Of a DNA stretch of 64,000 nucleotides, positions 22,012 through 36,045 are shown piece by piece. The notes under the pieces were generated by a model. That model worked only from the letters and a program-made list of their open reading frames with translations. It searched no databases and was not told the origin of the DNA. Within the stretch, counting starts at the first letter, position 1, and every line of letters begins with the position of its first letter. Source of the stretch: Phaeosaccion multiseriatum (taxonomy: Eukaryota > Ochrophyta, other classes); contig OZ218950.1 in the NCBI GenBank assembly GCA_965112735.1, positions 3,038,001 through 3,102,000 of the forward strand, in the 5' to 3' direction. A program made the translations under genes and the position numbers.

Positions 22012-23238
22012 GGAGATGATTTGAGTAAAAGTAGGGAGAGTTGGAAACGAATTCAATACCGTATCCTCAATGGCGCTATAGCGGGCCTCAATGTGGTCGC
22101 CTTCATAGTCTGCGCTCGGATCGTGTGGTTAAATTACAGCACGGCCAGGAGGGCCAATGCTAAAGCGGATGAAGTAGCGGTGGCTCCCACATCGTTGGCA
22201 AGCAGCTTGTCGAAGAGAATCCACTCTTCGAAGAGAATATCTCGTGAGGTCCTCCACCGCCCGTCAATACGACTCTGGCGTGATGCTCTCAAGTTCAACG
22301 CAATTCAAGGCGTCTCAATAATGCCTGTGTCGCTGCATGGAATGATCTTCGCGGCATTGCGCATTCCACTCTACATGTACAAGGTGAGAGGGCGCGTGGG
22401 CAGTCTAAGCAGGGGAGAGGGGGGGGAGAGAGACGAAAGAAGGGTGCGCGCTGTTGCGTTATCCTTCCACCTATCTTCACGTCTTGACATAGCCACGTTT
22501 GCCTCCTTGCCCTCTCTCCCGTAGGCGGTTCAGGGCGTGTCAGTGTTGGGCGAAAGCGTGACCCTTGCTCGTCTTCATGGCATCGAGATTGCTGTATTTA
22601 TGGGCTTCATTTTACCCGTATTCACGACTCGTGTGCTGGAGGTGGCGTGCGGAGGCTGGACGAAGACTCCCTTCCCTGTGTACGCAATCCTGGCAGGACT
22701 GTCCGTCGTTGATATCTTAATCACTCTCATCGGCTTCTGCCTCTATGGTACCGTCGATCCCCAAGCTCCGAGCTTTGCCTTCTTGGTGGCGCTCGTCGTG
22801 GCGCTGTTCCGAGACGTGACCAGCGTTCTCGCGGCCATTGTTTGTTTGAAGAAGATCATTGGGTCCACTGGTAGCCAGCAGCACAACATGCATCACACGG
22901 GGTGTGCTGCGGCAGATGCCAATCATCATCTGGAGAATCTCAAGGCCATAGCGATAGGGATGTGCGGGCAAATTGCGGTGCTGGTGACTATGGTTACCGT
23001 CACTGTCGGGGTAAGCTCTGTCAGGAGCCACAAGAGCCACTACCTCTTCACCATCGTCCTATTAGTAGCGACTACAGGGATACTATCCTTCGTCCAACAA
23101 GACGCGCAGCTGGTGAAAACAAGGAAGAAAGTTGGCCCAGCACCATCAGTCTTACATGCCGGCCCCACGCACCATCCGCCACCCGGGCCCACTTTACCAA
23201 CCTCTACGAGCATCAAAGAAAGGAGCGACCCCGGCTAA
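22012..23238 (+). CDS. Multi-pass membrane protein of unknown family
   Basis: Two exons: from about 22012 to 22383, then 22525-23238 (AAG|GTGAGA donor, CCCGTAG acceptor, phase kept). Roughly 360 residues with about six hydrophobic segments, among them AGLNVVAFIVCARIVWL, FMGFILPVF, LAGLSVVDILITLIGFCLYG, FLVALVVALF, IAVLVTMVTVTVGV and LFTIVLLVATTGILSFV. The middle carries a His-rich loop (HNMHHTGC..HH) and the C-terminus is Pro/His-rich. The frame opens after a TAA at 22009 but has no ATG before 22321. Either a first exon is missing (perhaps ATG 21967) or translation starts inside, which would lose the first membrane segment. No catalytic motif recognised. Confidence 0.6.
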
Positions 23239-23689
23239 CCCAAGTCTCTCCCCACCATGCTTGTGCGGCACAGCATGCGAGGGATAGGCGGTGGCGGCAA
23301 GGCCAGCAGCGAGGTGCATGAGCTTACAGGAGAGGAATTCTAGCTACTTGGGGCCATCCAAAGAGCGGAGCCCAAAGGGGGGGGGAGGGGAGGAGCCCAC
23401 ACCTGTACATACACACGATCATAGCCTAGCGTAACTACTTAATCTACTGCTATCTACTGTCAGGTTCCCGCCCGGCCTTTCGGCATGGACCTTAGGAAAA
23501 AAACAAACAAACAAACAGCTAATTAATGTTTGTAAAGCTTTGGGTCCTTGCTCCTGACCTGGACTCCTTCTTTCATCACTGAGTGACACCGGCTTACTCT
23601 CTCCTGTGACTGCCGCTCCGCCTCGGTCCATATACGGTTACAGAATTCCTGGCGCGCCCAGATGGTCTACCTACCCGGTGTCAGGTGGT
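23239..23689. other. Convergent intergenic region
   Basis: 450 bp between the stop codons of the plus-strand membrane protein and the minus-strand channel gene. It should hold both 3' UTRs. I see only short homopurine runs and an (AAAC)n-like patch near 23501; no gene. Confidence 0.5.
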
Positions 23690-24448
23690 CTACCGGGCCG
23701 CGCCTCTCGGGGACTCCGCGGGACTCACAAGGTCGGTGACGAGGTCGACAAAAGAGGAGACTGGTGAGAATCGTCCCTCCTCCTCTTCCTCCTCGTGTTC
23801 CTCTTCTTCCTCCTTCTTGTCTTCTTCCTCCTCCTTGCCGTATGATTGGTCATGACCGCCCTCCGCCTCCTCCTCCTCGTCTGCAGAAGCCAGGAGGTCT
23901 CCTGCCCAATCCACCAGCCCTTGAAACATGGACACAGGAACGTTCTCCCCTCTGTCCTCGGACGTGCTCTCCCGCCTCAGCTTGTGCAACACCTGCTGGA
24001 AGATGCCACCACCATCACCATCACCATCACCAGCAGTTGGTGGTACAGCAGCAGCAACAGCAGCAGCAGCAGCAGTGCCTCCTATGTCGACAGCAACATG
24101 GCCCTCCTCCTCATCCCCTGCACGAGACGCCTGCTGCTGCTGATGCTTCTGCTGCTGCTGCTTGTGCCTCTTGACCCGCTCCTTTTTGTTCCTCCTCATG
24201 GACAGGAACTTCTCATATTCCATGTCCATGTCCATGTCCATACTTTGCTCCTGTTGCACGCGGAGGTTGGCCTCTCGCAGCACCCCGCGCTGCTTCTCTA
24301 CGCCGCCCTTCTCCCCTACTACTTGACTCTTCCTCCTCCTGCTCCTTCCTCCTCCTCCACCACCGCTGCCAGCACCACCAGCAGTTGGTGATACAGCAGC
24401 AGGGGAAGAGCTCCGGCGGCCCCGTCTGCGCACCCCTGCTGCGGAACG

Positions 24449-24482
<34 letters not shown>

Positions 24483-24621
24483 GCTGAGTCATCGCTCTTG
24501 TCCTTCGCCTCACTGAAGAACGAGGACTTATGCGGCGACGACGGAGACATCATCACCTCGCTCACATCGGGCGAGAGCGGTGCCGTCCGCCCGCTCAAAA
24601 GGCCCACTCCTCCTCCTCCTC

Positions 24622-24656
<35 letters not shown>

Positions 24657-27600
24657 ACTGCTGCGGTACTACCACCCCCCCCAACTTCATCGATCCAGTC
24701 CAGCTCGGTACCATTCGGCTGCCTCAGCCGCCTCAGCCGCTGCTCTCGCCGCCTTTTCCACCGCCAAACAGCCCTGCGCAACACACCCTTTGCTCTGAAC
24801 ACTTGAATGGCTTGGGGCCGCCACGTGCTCCTGAGCTGTCCGAGGGCCTCAGCGCCGGACTCTTCGTTGGCGATGAGGATGGAGGCGAGCTTGAGCAAGG
24901 TAAGGCGGAAGGAGAAGTCGAAGCTCTCATCTGAGGCGATGGCCTCCTCGTATTCCTGTTGTTTGTGTGCGTGCAACTGTGTGTGTTATTGATTTGGAGG
25001 GCCTTTTTTTCTTTCAACGGCACGTCGGCGGGAGATGAAGCGACGAAGCTCACCCTGCCCTTCCGTAGGCCAGCTCACTTGTCCACCTACCCACACATCC
25101 ACCCACCCACCCACCCTCCCACTTCTCGCATCCACTCATCCTCTCATCCTCTCACCTTGCCAAGCAGGCCGTTACCATCGCATCCCAGCGGGGCCGGGAG
25201 GGCGAGCAGGAAGGGAAGGAGCTTATTGGGCTCCAAGAGGCCCAATCCCTCAGGGTCAAACACCGCCCATGTGACCTGCATGTCTCGGAGTGAGCCCTCC
25301 ACGCTTGCCCTCTCTGTACTGTTGATGATCTCGAACGTCTCTACGATGACCATGACAAAAAGGTTGGTGAGCACGAACTTCATGAGTATCACAAAGATTA
25401 GGAAGAAGGCGATGATGCCTGCCTTATGTAGGCCTGAAGGGGGAGGGGGGGGAGGGGGGAGGGAGGGAGGGAGGGAGGGAGGGAGAGCGACGGAGAGAGA
25501 GAGGAGAAGGAGCAGGAGGGAGATGAGGATTTGGGTCCGTGTACTAACGAAGGTACAGAATGACCCCTCCCCCCCGCCCCGACGAGACTCCCGCCTCATG
25601 TTCAGCCGTTAGTTTTTTCCTCACCAGAGTCTACGTTCTTCACCACACACACACACACACACACACACATACGCACATGCACACGCGCGCACACACATAC
25701 ACATACGCACACAAACGTACACACTCACGCATACAAAACAATCACACAGCACGCACACACACACACACACACCCAAATGTTGTCTAATTTTGTCTTGGCC
25801 TTCCACTAAGTTACCTGAGTCTCCATTCTCCACCACAACCTTGGCAGAGCTTGCCCAGCCTTCTCCTGTGGCCACGACAAAGAGCAGCTGCAGAGAGGCC
25901 CACAGGCTGTCGAAATTCTGAAACGTATCGAGGCCGTCGTCGGAGAAGTTGGTCCCATGGAACAGGGCCACGCCGGCATGTGCGAATATGAAGATGCCGA
26001 TGGACACCATGACTGGGAGGGGATGGGGGAGGCGAAGCACAGGACACGATACGAGAAGAGGGAGATGGTCAGCCGGGTGGGTGGGTGGAGTAAGTGGAGA
26101 AGAAAGGTCCTGCCTGGCTGACTGACACTCCTGGCTGACAGTCCTGGCTGACAGTCCTGGCTGACAGTCCTGGCTGACACTCGGCTGACGAGAGCCCCGA
26201 AAATGGCCGAGAGAGAGAGGTCACTCACCAAACACCAGTGACAGAGTGTGCAGCGGATACAGCGCCGCCACCATGATGGAGGAGAAGCGGGGAATGTGCG
26301 CGAGCAGCCTGGAGGAACAAGTGTGTGAGCAGCCCGCAGGGTTCGTTAGATACACACACACGCACACACACACACACGCGCGCGCGCACACGCGCACACA
26401 CGCACACGCAGTAAGATACTCGCTCCACAAGTCATCCATCCGACCTCACCCCACCCCTCCCGTAGTCGTGAGCCGCACGCCCGCCAGTTGCGGGCGGATA
26501 CACACACACACGACATGTATGAACACGTCACAAACATACACAACATGACTGAATGAATGTAGTTGGACAGCTACACACCTAAGAATGCGGAACACTCTCA
26601 AAGCCTTGAGGAGTCGGAGCAGGGTGGGTCCCTGTCCACCGCCCCCGTCCCCACCGCAGCCCCAATCCGACCGACTGTTGAGCACCACATCCACGAGGCC
26701 CGTGGCGGTGATGGCAAAGTCGAAGCGGTGCTGATTGGTACCGAAATACTTAAAGTGCCCCAGGCCGAGCAGCTTCACACAGCATTCCCCAGCGTACACG
26801 GCGAAGAATACGAGGTTGCTGAAGTAGATGGTCGAGGAGAGGGCTTCCGACGCGTCGTTCCGGTCCAGGGCGAGGGTGACGGTGTTGGCCAGGAGCACCG
26901 TTACCACGACACGGGTGAACCAGGGGCTCGTCACGACTCGGAGGCAGGGCTCACGCCAAGGGTAGCGATCCGCTGCGAGGGAGTCCCTGTGGCGGTGGTG
27001 GTGGTGGTGGTGGTGGCGGAGTAGTCAGTTAGTCAGTCGGTTATGGATGGCGTCGTTCAAGACACAAGGATGAGGGAAAGGGGGGGGGGAGGGGGGTTCA
27101 CCTGCATACATCTGCTTCTGAGAGACTGGAACTGGCCGCGAGATATACGCTCCCTTCCTCTCTCACTCTCTCACTCACTCACTCACTCACTCACTCACTC
27201 ACTCACGCACTCACTCACTCACTCACTCACTCACTCACTCACTCACTCACCCACTCACTCACTCACTCACTCACCCACTCACTCACTCACTCACTCACTC
27301 ACTCACTCACTCACTCACTCACTCACTCACTCACTCACTCACTCACTCACTCACTCACTCACTCACTCACTCACTCACTCACTCACTCACTCACTCCCTC
27401 CTTCCCTCCCTCCCTCCTTCCCTCCCTCCCTCCCTCACTCCCTTCTCACTTGATGATGGGGCGCACGGTAGACAGCCTAGCAATGTAGTCCTGCCACCGC
27501 CGCTCCTCCTGCGAAATGAGCTCCCCTTTAGCATTCATACTCTTAAAGGCCAAGAAGGCCTCAAACATAACCCCGATAAAGAGGTTTGTGCCATAAAAGC

Positions 27601-30600
27601 CAAACACGATTATGCCCACAAAGAAGTACCAAAAGGCGTTCTTCGAGGCGTTAGCATCGGGTTCGTAGTCCACTCCCTCGGTGCTCATGGCGTTGATGAG
27701 GACGTCGACCCATCCATCAAGGGTGCTGGCGATGAACATGCTTACCATCGAGGACCACGCGTTGTCAAAGTTGTACAGCTTGAGGATGGGAAGGGGGGAG
27801 GAAGGGAGGGAGGCAACGAGTGAGAGGATAAGAGGCAATGCATCAAGACCTTCTGTCCCCTCCCTTTTCACACGCCCGACCTGCACGCGCACACACACGC
27901 ACGCACTTACCGTGTTAGTCCATGTGCCTGTGTACGTGGTGACGCTCCCGTCCTCCGCCTCCCACTCGCCCGAGCACGGAGGGGAGGTGTCCGTGCCGTA
28001 GCGGTAGCTGCCCGGCAGGAAGTCATCATTGCCTTCGCAGTGATAGAATTTACCTTTGAACAGCTCCATGCCCACCTTCAGCGGATAGAGTGGATGGGTG
28101 ATTGGTTGGTACTCAGTAAGGCACTCGAGCGAAGGGTGTTGGACAGACCCTCCCTCCAAAGCAAGACAGGAGCAGGACAGAAGAAGCGCACCACACATAC
28201 ATGCATGGTGGTGTGGGATAGCCAATACGACCAAGAGCATGGTGGTGTGGGATAGCCAATACGACCAAGAGCATGGTGGTGTGGGATAGCCAATACGACC
28301 AAGAGCATGGTGGTGTGGGATAGCCAATACGACCAAGAGCATGGTGGTGTGGGATAGCCAATACGACCAAGAACATGGTGGTGTGGGATAGCCAATACGA
28401 CCAAGAGCATGGTGGTGTGGGATAGCCAATACGACCAAGAGCATGGTGGTGTGGGATAGCCAATACGACCAAGAGCATGGTGGTGTGGGATAGCCAATAC
28501 GACCAAGAACATGGTGGTGTGGGATAGCCAATACGACCAAGAGCATGGTGGTGTGGGATAGCTAAAACGACCAAGAGCATGGTGGTGTGGGATAGCCAAT
28601 ACGACCAAGAACATGGTGGTGTGGGATAGCCAATACAACCAAGAGCATGGTGGTGTGGGATAGCCAATACGACCAAGAGCATGGTGGTGTGGGATAGCTA
28701 AAACGACCAAGAGCATGGTGGTGTGGGATAGCTAAACACCGAAGAGCAATCCTCGTTTGCCGTCATATGTGCGGCGAGCTCTTCTCATAGGCGCCCATCA
28801 GAGACTGATTGAAGCAGAGAAAGGCAACCAACCGACCAACCCACCAGCCAGCCAACAGTAGATCACTTACGATGCTGTAGGCGAAGAAGATGGTTCCAAT
28901 GAGCATTGCCAGTGTAGCACAGCTCCGAATGCTGTCGTACAGAGCGAGGATGAGTAGCTGCAGACCCTCCACTCGATGGAGCAGTCGCAGCGGCTGCAGC
29001 GATCGCAACACCACGAGTGTCTGACCGTACCCGCGCCACCCCTCATCATCGTCACTATCGGCACCACCGTCACTCGAGAAGGCCTTGTGCTCTTGTATTC
29101 GGTAGAGGACCTGGAGGGCGCCGCATATGGCAATGAACATGTCCAGCATGTGCCACGGGTCTCGCAGGTAGGCTCCAGGGGCGGCCCACCACGAGAGAGC
29201 GGTCACACGCAACCACACCTCGGCTACAAACACGCCAGCCAAGGCGGAATCCAGCACGATGAGTGGCGAGGCGAAGGGGTCTGTGTCACTGCTACTGCTG
29301 GTGCTACTGCTGGTGCTGGTGCTGGTGCTGGTGCTGGTGCTGGTGCTGGTGCTGGTGTTGGTTGTATCGTACGATGCGCCAACTATGAGCGCCATGCAGA
29401 GGCACTGCACGATAATCACCGCCACCATCCCGTGCTCGAACCAGGCGCTGCGGAGGAGAGGCACAAAGCCGCAGGAGTGGCGCCAACACGACTGTCTGAG
29501 CCGCATCTCCCACTCCATCGCGGTGCACCGTTTGCCAAACACTCGGTCCAAGAACGCCCACCAGGGTGTGTGATTGGCGCTGTCCATGGCACTGAAGAGG
29601 GCGATGAGCTCTCCTGGCTGCCGCTCCTGGGCCTTACGTTGCCGCTGCTCGGCGTCCAGGGCTTTGGCTGAGGAGAGAGGTAGAGGGAAAGGGGAAAGGG
29701 GGAGGGGGGAGGGGGGAGGGGGGAGGAGGGAGGGGGAAGGGGGAAGGGGGAAGGGGGGAACGGGGAAAGGGAAAGGGAAAGGGGGAGGAGGAGGAGGAGG
29801 AGGAGGAGGAGGAGGAGGAGGAGGAGGAGGAGGAGGAGGAGGAGGAGGAGGAGGAGGAGGAGGAGGAGGAGGAGGAGGAAGGGGACGATATATCAGAGAG
29901 CCACACGCACACACACACACATACAGGCACACACACAAAGATGCACACGCGCACACATACCCGCATACACACACGCACAAACATGACATACATAACATAC
30001 CTGCGGCTACCCGATCACTTCTCTCCGACTGAAGCGCGCCCGAGCTCCTCCTCCTCTGCGCAGCCGCCCACCCCACCACCGCATCCTTTGCTCTCCCTGC
30101 CACCGCCCCTCCGAGGGAGGCTCTCCGTCCTTGGCCCGGGCTGACGCTGCGCCCCCCCCCCCCCTCCGCCGCCGCCGCTTCAAAGGCAAGAAGTGCCACC
30201 GAATCTCTCCTTGCGCCGCTGTTGGACATGCCAACCCCGGCGCCGACGCTGGCGATGCGCGACAAAGAGCCGGGGCTTCTACTCGGACTGCGACTGTGAT
30301 TGTCGCCGCCACATAGGCTGCCTCTGCTTTGGTCGCCTCTACTCAGGCCACTTAGGCTGCTTCTTCTTTGACTGAGCTGGCGTGGAGGTGGAGAAGCAGA
30401 GCGCCCTCCCGCCCCCCACCCACTTCCGGCACCTGCCGCTGGGGACGGAAAGGAGGAAGGTCTCAAGAGCTGCTGTGACGACGGTGACAAAAATGGCACA
30501 GCTGCAGCTACTGCTGCCTCGCCCCCGGGAGATGCGTAGAGGTCCAGCCTGGGGCTACTCCCTCGCCTCCTTCCTCGGCCGGTACTCGCGCCCGTTCCCT

Positions 30601-31496
30601 CCCCGCCCCCTTCTCCCCCTCCTTCTCCTCTTGCTCTTCCTCTTCCTCCTCCTCCTCCTCCCCCTCCATCACCGCCTGTACTGTTCCGCCTGTCCCTACT
30701 TCTACCCCTGCCATTCGGAGAGCTGCCCGCCTCCTCCCTCAGTCTCAGCTGTTTGTGCTCCTCGCCTTTTGCTTCTTGATCGCGGTCGGCCTTACTGCTG
30801 CTGAGACCCTTGAGACTCCTCCTGCGGCCCTTGCTCTGGCTGACCCTGCGCCTGCCCCTGCCCTTGCTGCCGCTACATACCTTCCACTTCCACAGCGCTA
30901 GCCGCAGGAAGTGCCGCCTCTTGATCCGGAGCATGTTGTCTTTGAATTGCTGAGCTGCGTATCGCTCCTGCAGAGAGAGAGAGGGAGAGAGGGGGGGGGG
31001 GGGGAGGGAGGAAGAGGGAGGGAGAAGCAGAGACATATGCGTATGGGAAAGGGGTGGGGGAGTGAAGGGTATTACATCACATACACATCACGCAGCTCTA
31101 TTCAGGCGAGGGAAGGTGTTCTTAGGGGCTGAGACAGGTGAAGAATGGGGTACAGAGTGAGGTACTCGGCTCGGCGGGGTGTGGCATCAGGGTCAAGGGC
31201 AGCAGTACTAGCGATATGCACACCCCTCGCACACACACAACACACACATGCACACATACACACACATACACACACGCACACATGCATACACACATGCACA
31301 CACATATACCGCACCTGTGTCTGATCGCTGGCCCCCTCAAGCACGATGGCGAGCACGAGATTGAGCAACACGAACTGACCAAGCAAGATAAGCACGACAA
31401 AGTACGTGCTGGAGAGGGTAGACTTCGTCACACTCATGGTGTGGAACATGATGGCGTTCCAATTCTCGCCAGTCAAGCAGAAGAACACCTGAAGGG

Positions 31497-31531
<35 letters not shown>

Positions 31532-34500
31532 GAGGAGGAGGAGGAGGAGGAGGAGGAGGAGGAGGAGGAGGAGGAGGAGGAGGAGGAGGAGGAGGAGGAG
31601 GAGGAAGAGAGAGGAGGAGGAAGAGAGAGGAGGAGGATCCTATCAGCGGGTGTCCTGTGAGCGATCGAGTGAGCGCCCCCCCTACCTGCATAAAGGCCCA
31701 CAAGAAGGAGTCGAAGCGATAGTAGTCCTTGTTGTCGTCGTCGATAAGGTCGGTGGCAGGGATGGCCTGCTGCCACTTGGCGGGGTCCGTGGCGTGCCCG
31801 AAGAGGAGCTTGCCCAGTATGGAGAAGAGATACATGAACATCAGCATCAGCATCAGGATGGGCCACATGTCTCTCGCAGAGCGGTTCACCACGCCTGTGT
31901 GGGTGAGGGAGGGAGGGAGGGAGGGGAGGGAGGGGAGGGAGGGAGGGAGGGAGGGAGGGAGGGAGGGAGGGAGGGAGGGAGGGAGGGAGGGAGGGAGGGA
32001 GGGAGGGAGGGAGGGAGGGAGGGAGGGAGGGAGGGAGGGAGGGAGGGAGGGAGGGAGGGAGGGAGGGAGGGAGGGAGGGAGGGAGGGAGGGAGGGAGGGA
32101 GGGAGGGAGGGAGGGAGGGAGGGAGGGAGGGAGGGAGGGAGGGAGGGAGGGAGGGAGGGAGGGAGGGAGGGAGGGAGGGAGGGAGGGAGGGAGGGAGGGA
32201 GGGAGGGAGGGAGGGAGGGAGGGAGGGAGGGAGGGAGGGAGGGAGGGAGGGAGGGAGGGAGGGAGGGAGGGAGGGAGGGAGGGAGGGAGGGAGGGAGGGA
32301 GGGAGGGAGGGAGGGAGGGAGGGAGGGAGGGAGGGAGGGAGGGAGGGAGGGAGGGAGGGAGGGAGGGAGGGAGGGAGGGAGGGAGGGAGGGAGGGAGGGA
32401 GGGAGGGAGGGAGGGAGGGAGGGAGGGAGGGAGGGAGGGAGGGAGGGAGGGAGGGAGGGAGGGAGGGAGGGAGGGAGGGAGGGAGGGAGGGAGGGAGGGA
32501 GGGAGGGAGGGAGGGAGGGAGGGAGGGAGGGAGGGAGGGAGGGAGGGAGGGAGGGAGGGAGGGAGGGAGGGAGGGAGGGAGGGAGGGAGGGAGGGAGGGA
32601 GGGAGGGAGGGAGGGAGGGAGGGAGGGAGGGAGGGAGGGAGGGAGGGAGGGAGGGAGGGAGGGAGGGAGGGAGGGAGGGAGGGAGGGAGGGAGGGAGGGA
32701 GGGAGGGAGGGAGGGAGGGAGGGAGGGAGGGAGGGAGGGAGGGAGGGAGGGAGGGAGGGAGGGAGGGAGGGAGGGAGGGAGGGAGGGAGGGAGGGAGGGA
32801 GGGAGGGAGGAAGGGAGGGAGGGAGGGAGGGACTGAGTCATATCATGGATCATACCGGCTCGGTAGTCACATCATTTGCTTATGTCTTCCGAATATACGT
32901 GAGTGAGTGGGTGAGTGGGTGAGCGAGTGAGTGAATGAGTGAGTGAGTGAGTGCGTTCGTTCGTGGAGTGAGTGAGTGAATGAGTGAGTGAGGAGCTTAG
33001 ACAGTCACTTACCTATGATCGTAGTCAGCGTCTTGGCCATACGCCCCGTCCGAAGCACGCGCACAAGCCGAAGAAGGCGGACAATGCGCAGCGAGGTCAA
33101 CGTGGAGCCCGTCGTCCCTGCCTCATCCCCCAACACGCCCCCCGGGGACACACTTGCCCAGACAAGCAGGGTGAGCTCCCCCACGCTCACCATACACACG
33201 ACAAAGTCGAAGAGGTTGAGCTTGGAGGCGAAGTACTGACGCGTGCCGAGGACACGTATCTTGACCACCATCTCCACAAGGAAGACGGAGGTGAGGCACA
33301 GCGTGAGGATGGTAATGGCCCGGCCCAGGGAGTCGGAGATGCCGTGCCCACCGCAGGCCAGCACCACTATGTTGAGCAAGATGCACACGTGAATGAAGCG
33401 GCAGAAGGGGGACAAGTCGCTCGAGACAAAGGCCTTGAGGCGACGATTGGAGCTCCCTTCCACCGCCCGAGTCTTCGCCCTCCCGAACCTCTCCCGGAGG
33501 CTTCTCACGGCGGGAAGAGCCATGAACCGACCACACCAGCCCCTCCACCCTCCCTTGTCGACCTTGTCACCGCACTGCTCCTGTGTGGCTCCGAATTCCG
33601 TGGCCGGCGCGGCGAGCATATCCTGTGCCTTTCTTTGGGCGGCTCCGATGCCCCCCCTCACTTCCTTGAGCCTATCCACAACGCTCTCGCGTACCTTGGC
33701 AAGGGAGTCTCTACGGCCCCTACCGCGGGTGGGGCGTTGTGTGCTGTACAAGCCCTGGTGGTGTGGTGGTGGTGTTGTTGTTGTCAGGCAAGTGAGTGAT
33801 GAAGAGAAAGAGAGAGACAGACGGAGGGGAGGCGAGGCAGTCAATGCCGACACTAACGTTCTGTCCCCTCCCCCTTCTCCTCCTCCTCCCCCCCCCCCTC
33901 CTCCTCCTCCTCCTCCTCCCCCTTCTCCTCCTCCTCCCCCTCCTCCTCCTCCTCCTCCTCCCCCTCCTCCTCCTCCTCCTCCTCCTCCTCCTCCTCCTCC
34001 TCCTCCCCTTCCTCCCTCTCCCCTTCCCCTCCCCTCCCCCTCCTCCTCTCCCTCCCCCCCCTCCCTCCCCCTCCCTCCTCCCCAAACCCCCTTACCTTAA
34101 CGTCACCCTGTCTTAGCGCCCTGAGCCGCTTGGCAATGGACACTTTCTTAAACTCCAGCAAGATGGCCGCAATCACCAAGTTCACCACCACATAGGACCC
34201 AGTCACAATGAGCACGAGGAAGAACCAGAAAGTGGCGCTGCTGGTGACTCTCTGAGTGAGGTCCATGACTCCTTGCCAGCCCTCTAAGGTGGTGACTGTG
34301 AACAGGGTGAGCATGCTCCAGCCCATGGTGTCGAAGCTCACCTGTTTAGTGGGTTTGGTTTGGTTTGGTTTGGTGTGTTTTGTGGTGTTGAGGTTTGGGT
34401 TGGGTTCGGCTTGGTTCGGCTTTCGTGTGGTTGTTGTCAAGCAAGCAAGAAGAAGAAGCAGCAAAACGCAACTCACGCAAGCAAGCAAGCAATTCATCCA

Positions 34501-35992
34501 AGCAAACAAGCAAGAAAAAAAGGAAGCACACGCATCAAAGCAAGCAAATAAGAAGCAACAAAGCAAAGCAACAAACCTATTACCTCCTCGATACACACAC
34601 CAACACGAAACGAAGTGAGCAAACTTGCCTTGTTTTGGGAGGGGTTCTCGCCTGTGAACTGGCAGGAGGTATAACCGTCGGTCCGGTCAGCGCAGGTGTA
34701 TGGGTCATCCACACGCCCCACCGCTCGACAGAAGGGGCCGCTGTCTTCGTAGATCGGGAGGCAGATTTGCTGACGTATGAGAGAGCGAGAGAGAGAGTGT
34801 TGGTTGCGGGGTCAGGGGCGTGAACAAAACAACCATACGTGAGTGAGTGGGTGGGTGGATGGGTGGGTGCGTAGCTGTGATGGCGCGTGGGTGCGTGGAT
34901 GGTCGGTCACCTCTGCCTCTTACCCGCTGCTGACGACTTCCCTCCCTCCCGCCCTCCCCATCTGTCTGCCTGCCTGCTTGCCTCTATGCCTGCCTCTATG
35001 TCCCTCACCTCTTCCAGGTAGTCTGTATCTTGGAGGCGGCGCTGCCCTGAAACTGTAGAGCTCTCCTCGGATCCCATCACTGCTCCCCCGTCCCCTCTTT
35101 TGTCCTTGTCGTCACTGTTGGCTGTGTAGAACCCCTCTGTGCCCTCGAGAGGAAGCTCTCCTGCAAAGCGTCCGTCTGTCCATTCCTCCCTCCCCCCTGG
35201 ATGACGTCCCCACTGCTGCAGTCCCCACTGCTGCCCTTGTGTGGTCTCCTCCAAGTCCCATCTCAAAGATGGCTCCATCCTGCTGCTACTGGATTCCAAG
35301 TCCCGCAGCAGTAGACCGAGCCCTTCCGCTCTCGCCACCCCTCCGCCGTCGACCTCAGAAGAAGAAGAGGACGAGGACGACGTGAGGGAGCAGCGATAGG
35401 CGAGCATGCCCTTCCATAGAGACACAGCCATGATGCTGAAGATACTAAGATACATTACGAAGATGCACACGATGGTGCCCAGCGTTCGAGTGGCGTGGGA
35501 CAGTGACGAGACGACGAGCTGCAGCCGAGGGAAATGTTGCACACACCGTGCCGGTCGGAGACTCTGAGGGGAAGAGGGAGATGCGCACGCACGCACGCAC
35601 GACGACGAGAGCAGAAGGGGTGAGGGGTTCCGCACAGCAGCAGCGCATTGGCAAGCCAACAAGGAGCGCAAGCAAGGCAGCAAGACAGCAAACAACAACA
35701 CAAGAACAGTGCAAACCACGCAAGATGCAAGCAAATCAATCTACTCACGCACCTGCGCCACTCGCAGAAGCTTGTTGGAGCGCAGTTCGGGACGCGTTAA
35801 GCGTATCCAGCCCTCCATGACCACCGCTGCATCCAGCCAGTTGGCGGGGTCATGCAAGTAACCCACGGGGCCGTAACCAAGGGCCTTGAGGAGCAGCTCC
35901 AGCGTGAAGGAGGCAGTCAGGCCGCAGTCTAATGGGTATCTGTGTGTGTATGTGTGTGTATGTGTGTGTGTATGTATGTATGTGTGTGTGTG

Positions 35993-36045
<53 letters not shown>

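Noticed and set aside
27446-28716. Minus-strand frames of 189-366 codons with LLVVLAIPHHHALGRIGYPTP repeats
   Set aside because: They come from the 34-bp minisatellite, open in three frames, and from intron read-through; only 27450-27778 and 27911-28075 in this stretch are real exons.
28202-28735. CRISPR-like array
   Set aside because: Repeats are directly adjacent with no unique spacers, and the setting is a eukaryotic intron.
30382-30804. Plus-strand Leu/Pro-rich frame
   Set aside because: Shadow of the Ser/Arg-rich II-III linker exon of the channel on the other strand.
31650-32922. Long open frames of GREG repeats (+) and PPSL repeats (-)
   Set aside because: They are translations of the AGGG tetranucleotide array, which is open in all frames; the region lies in a channel intron.
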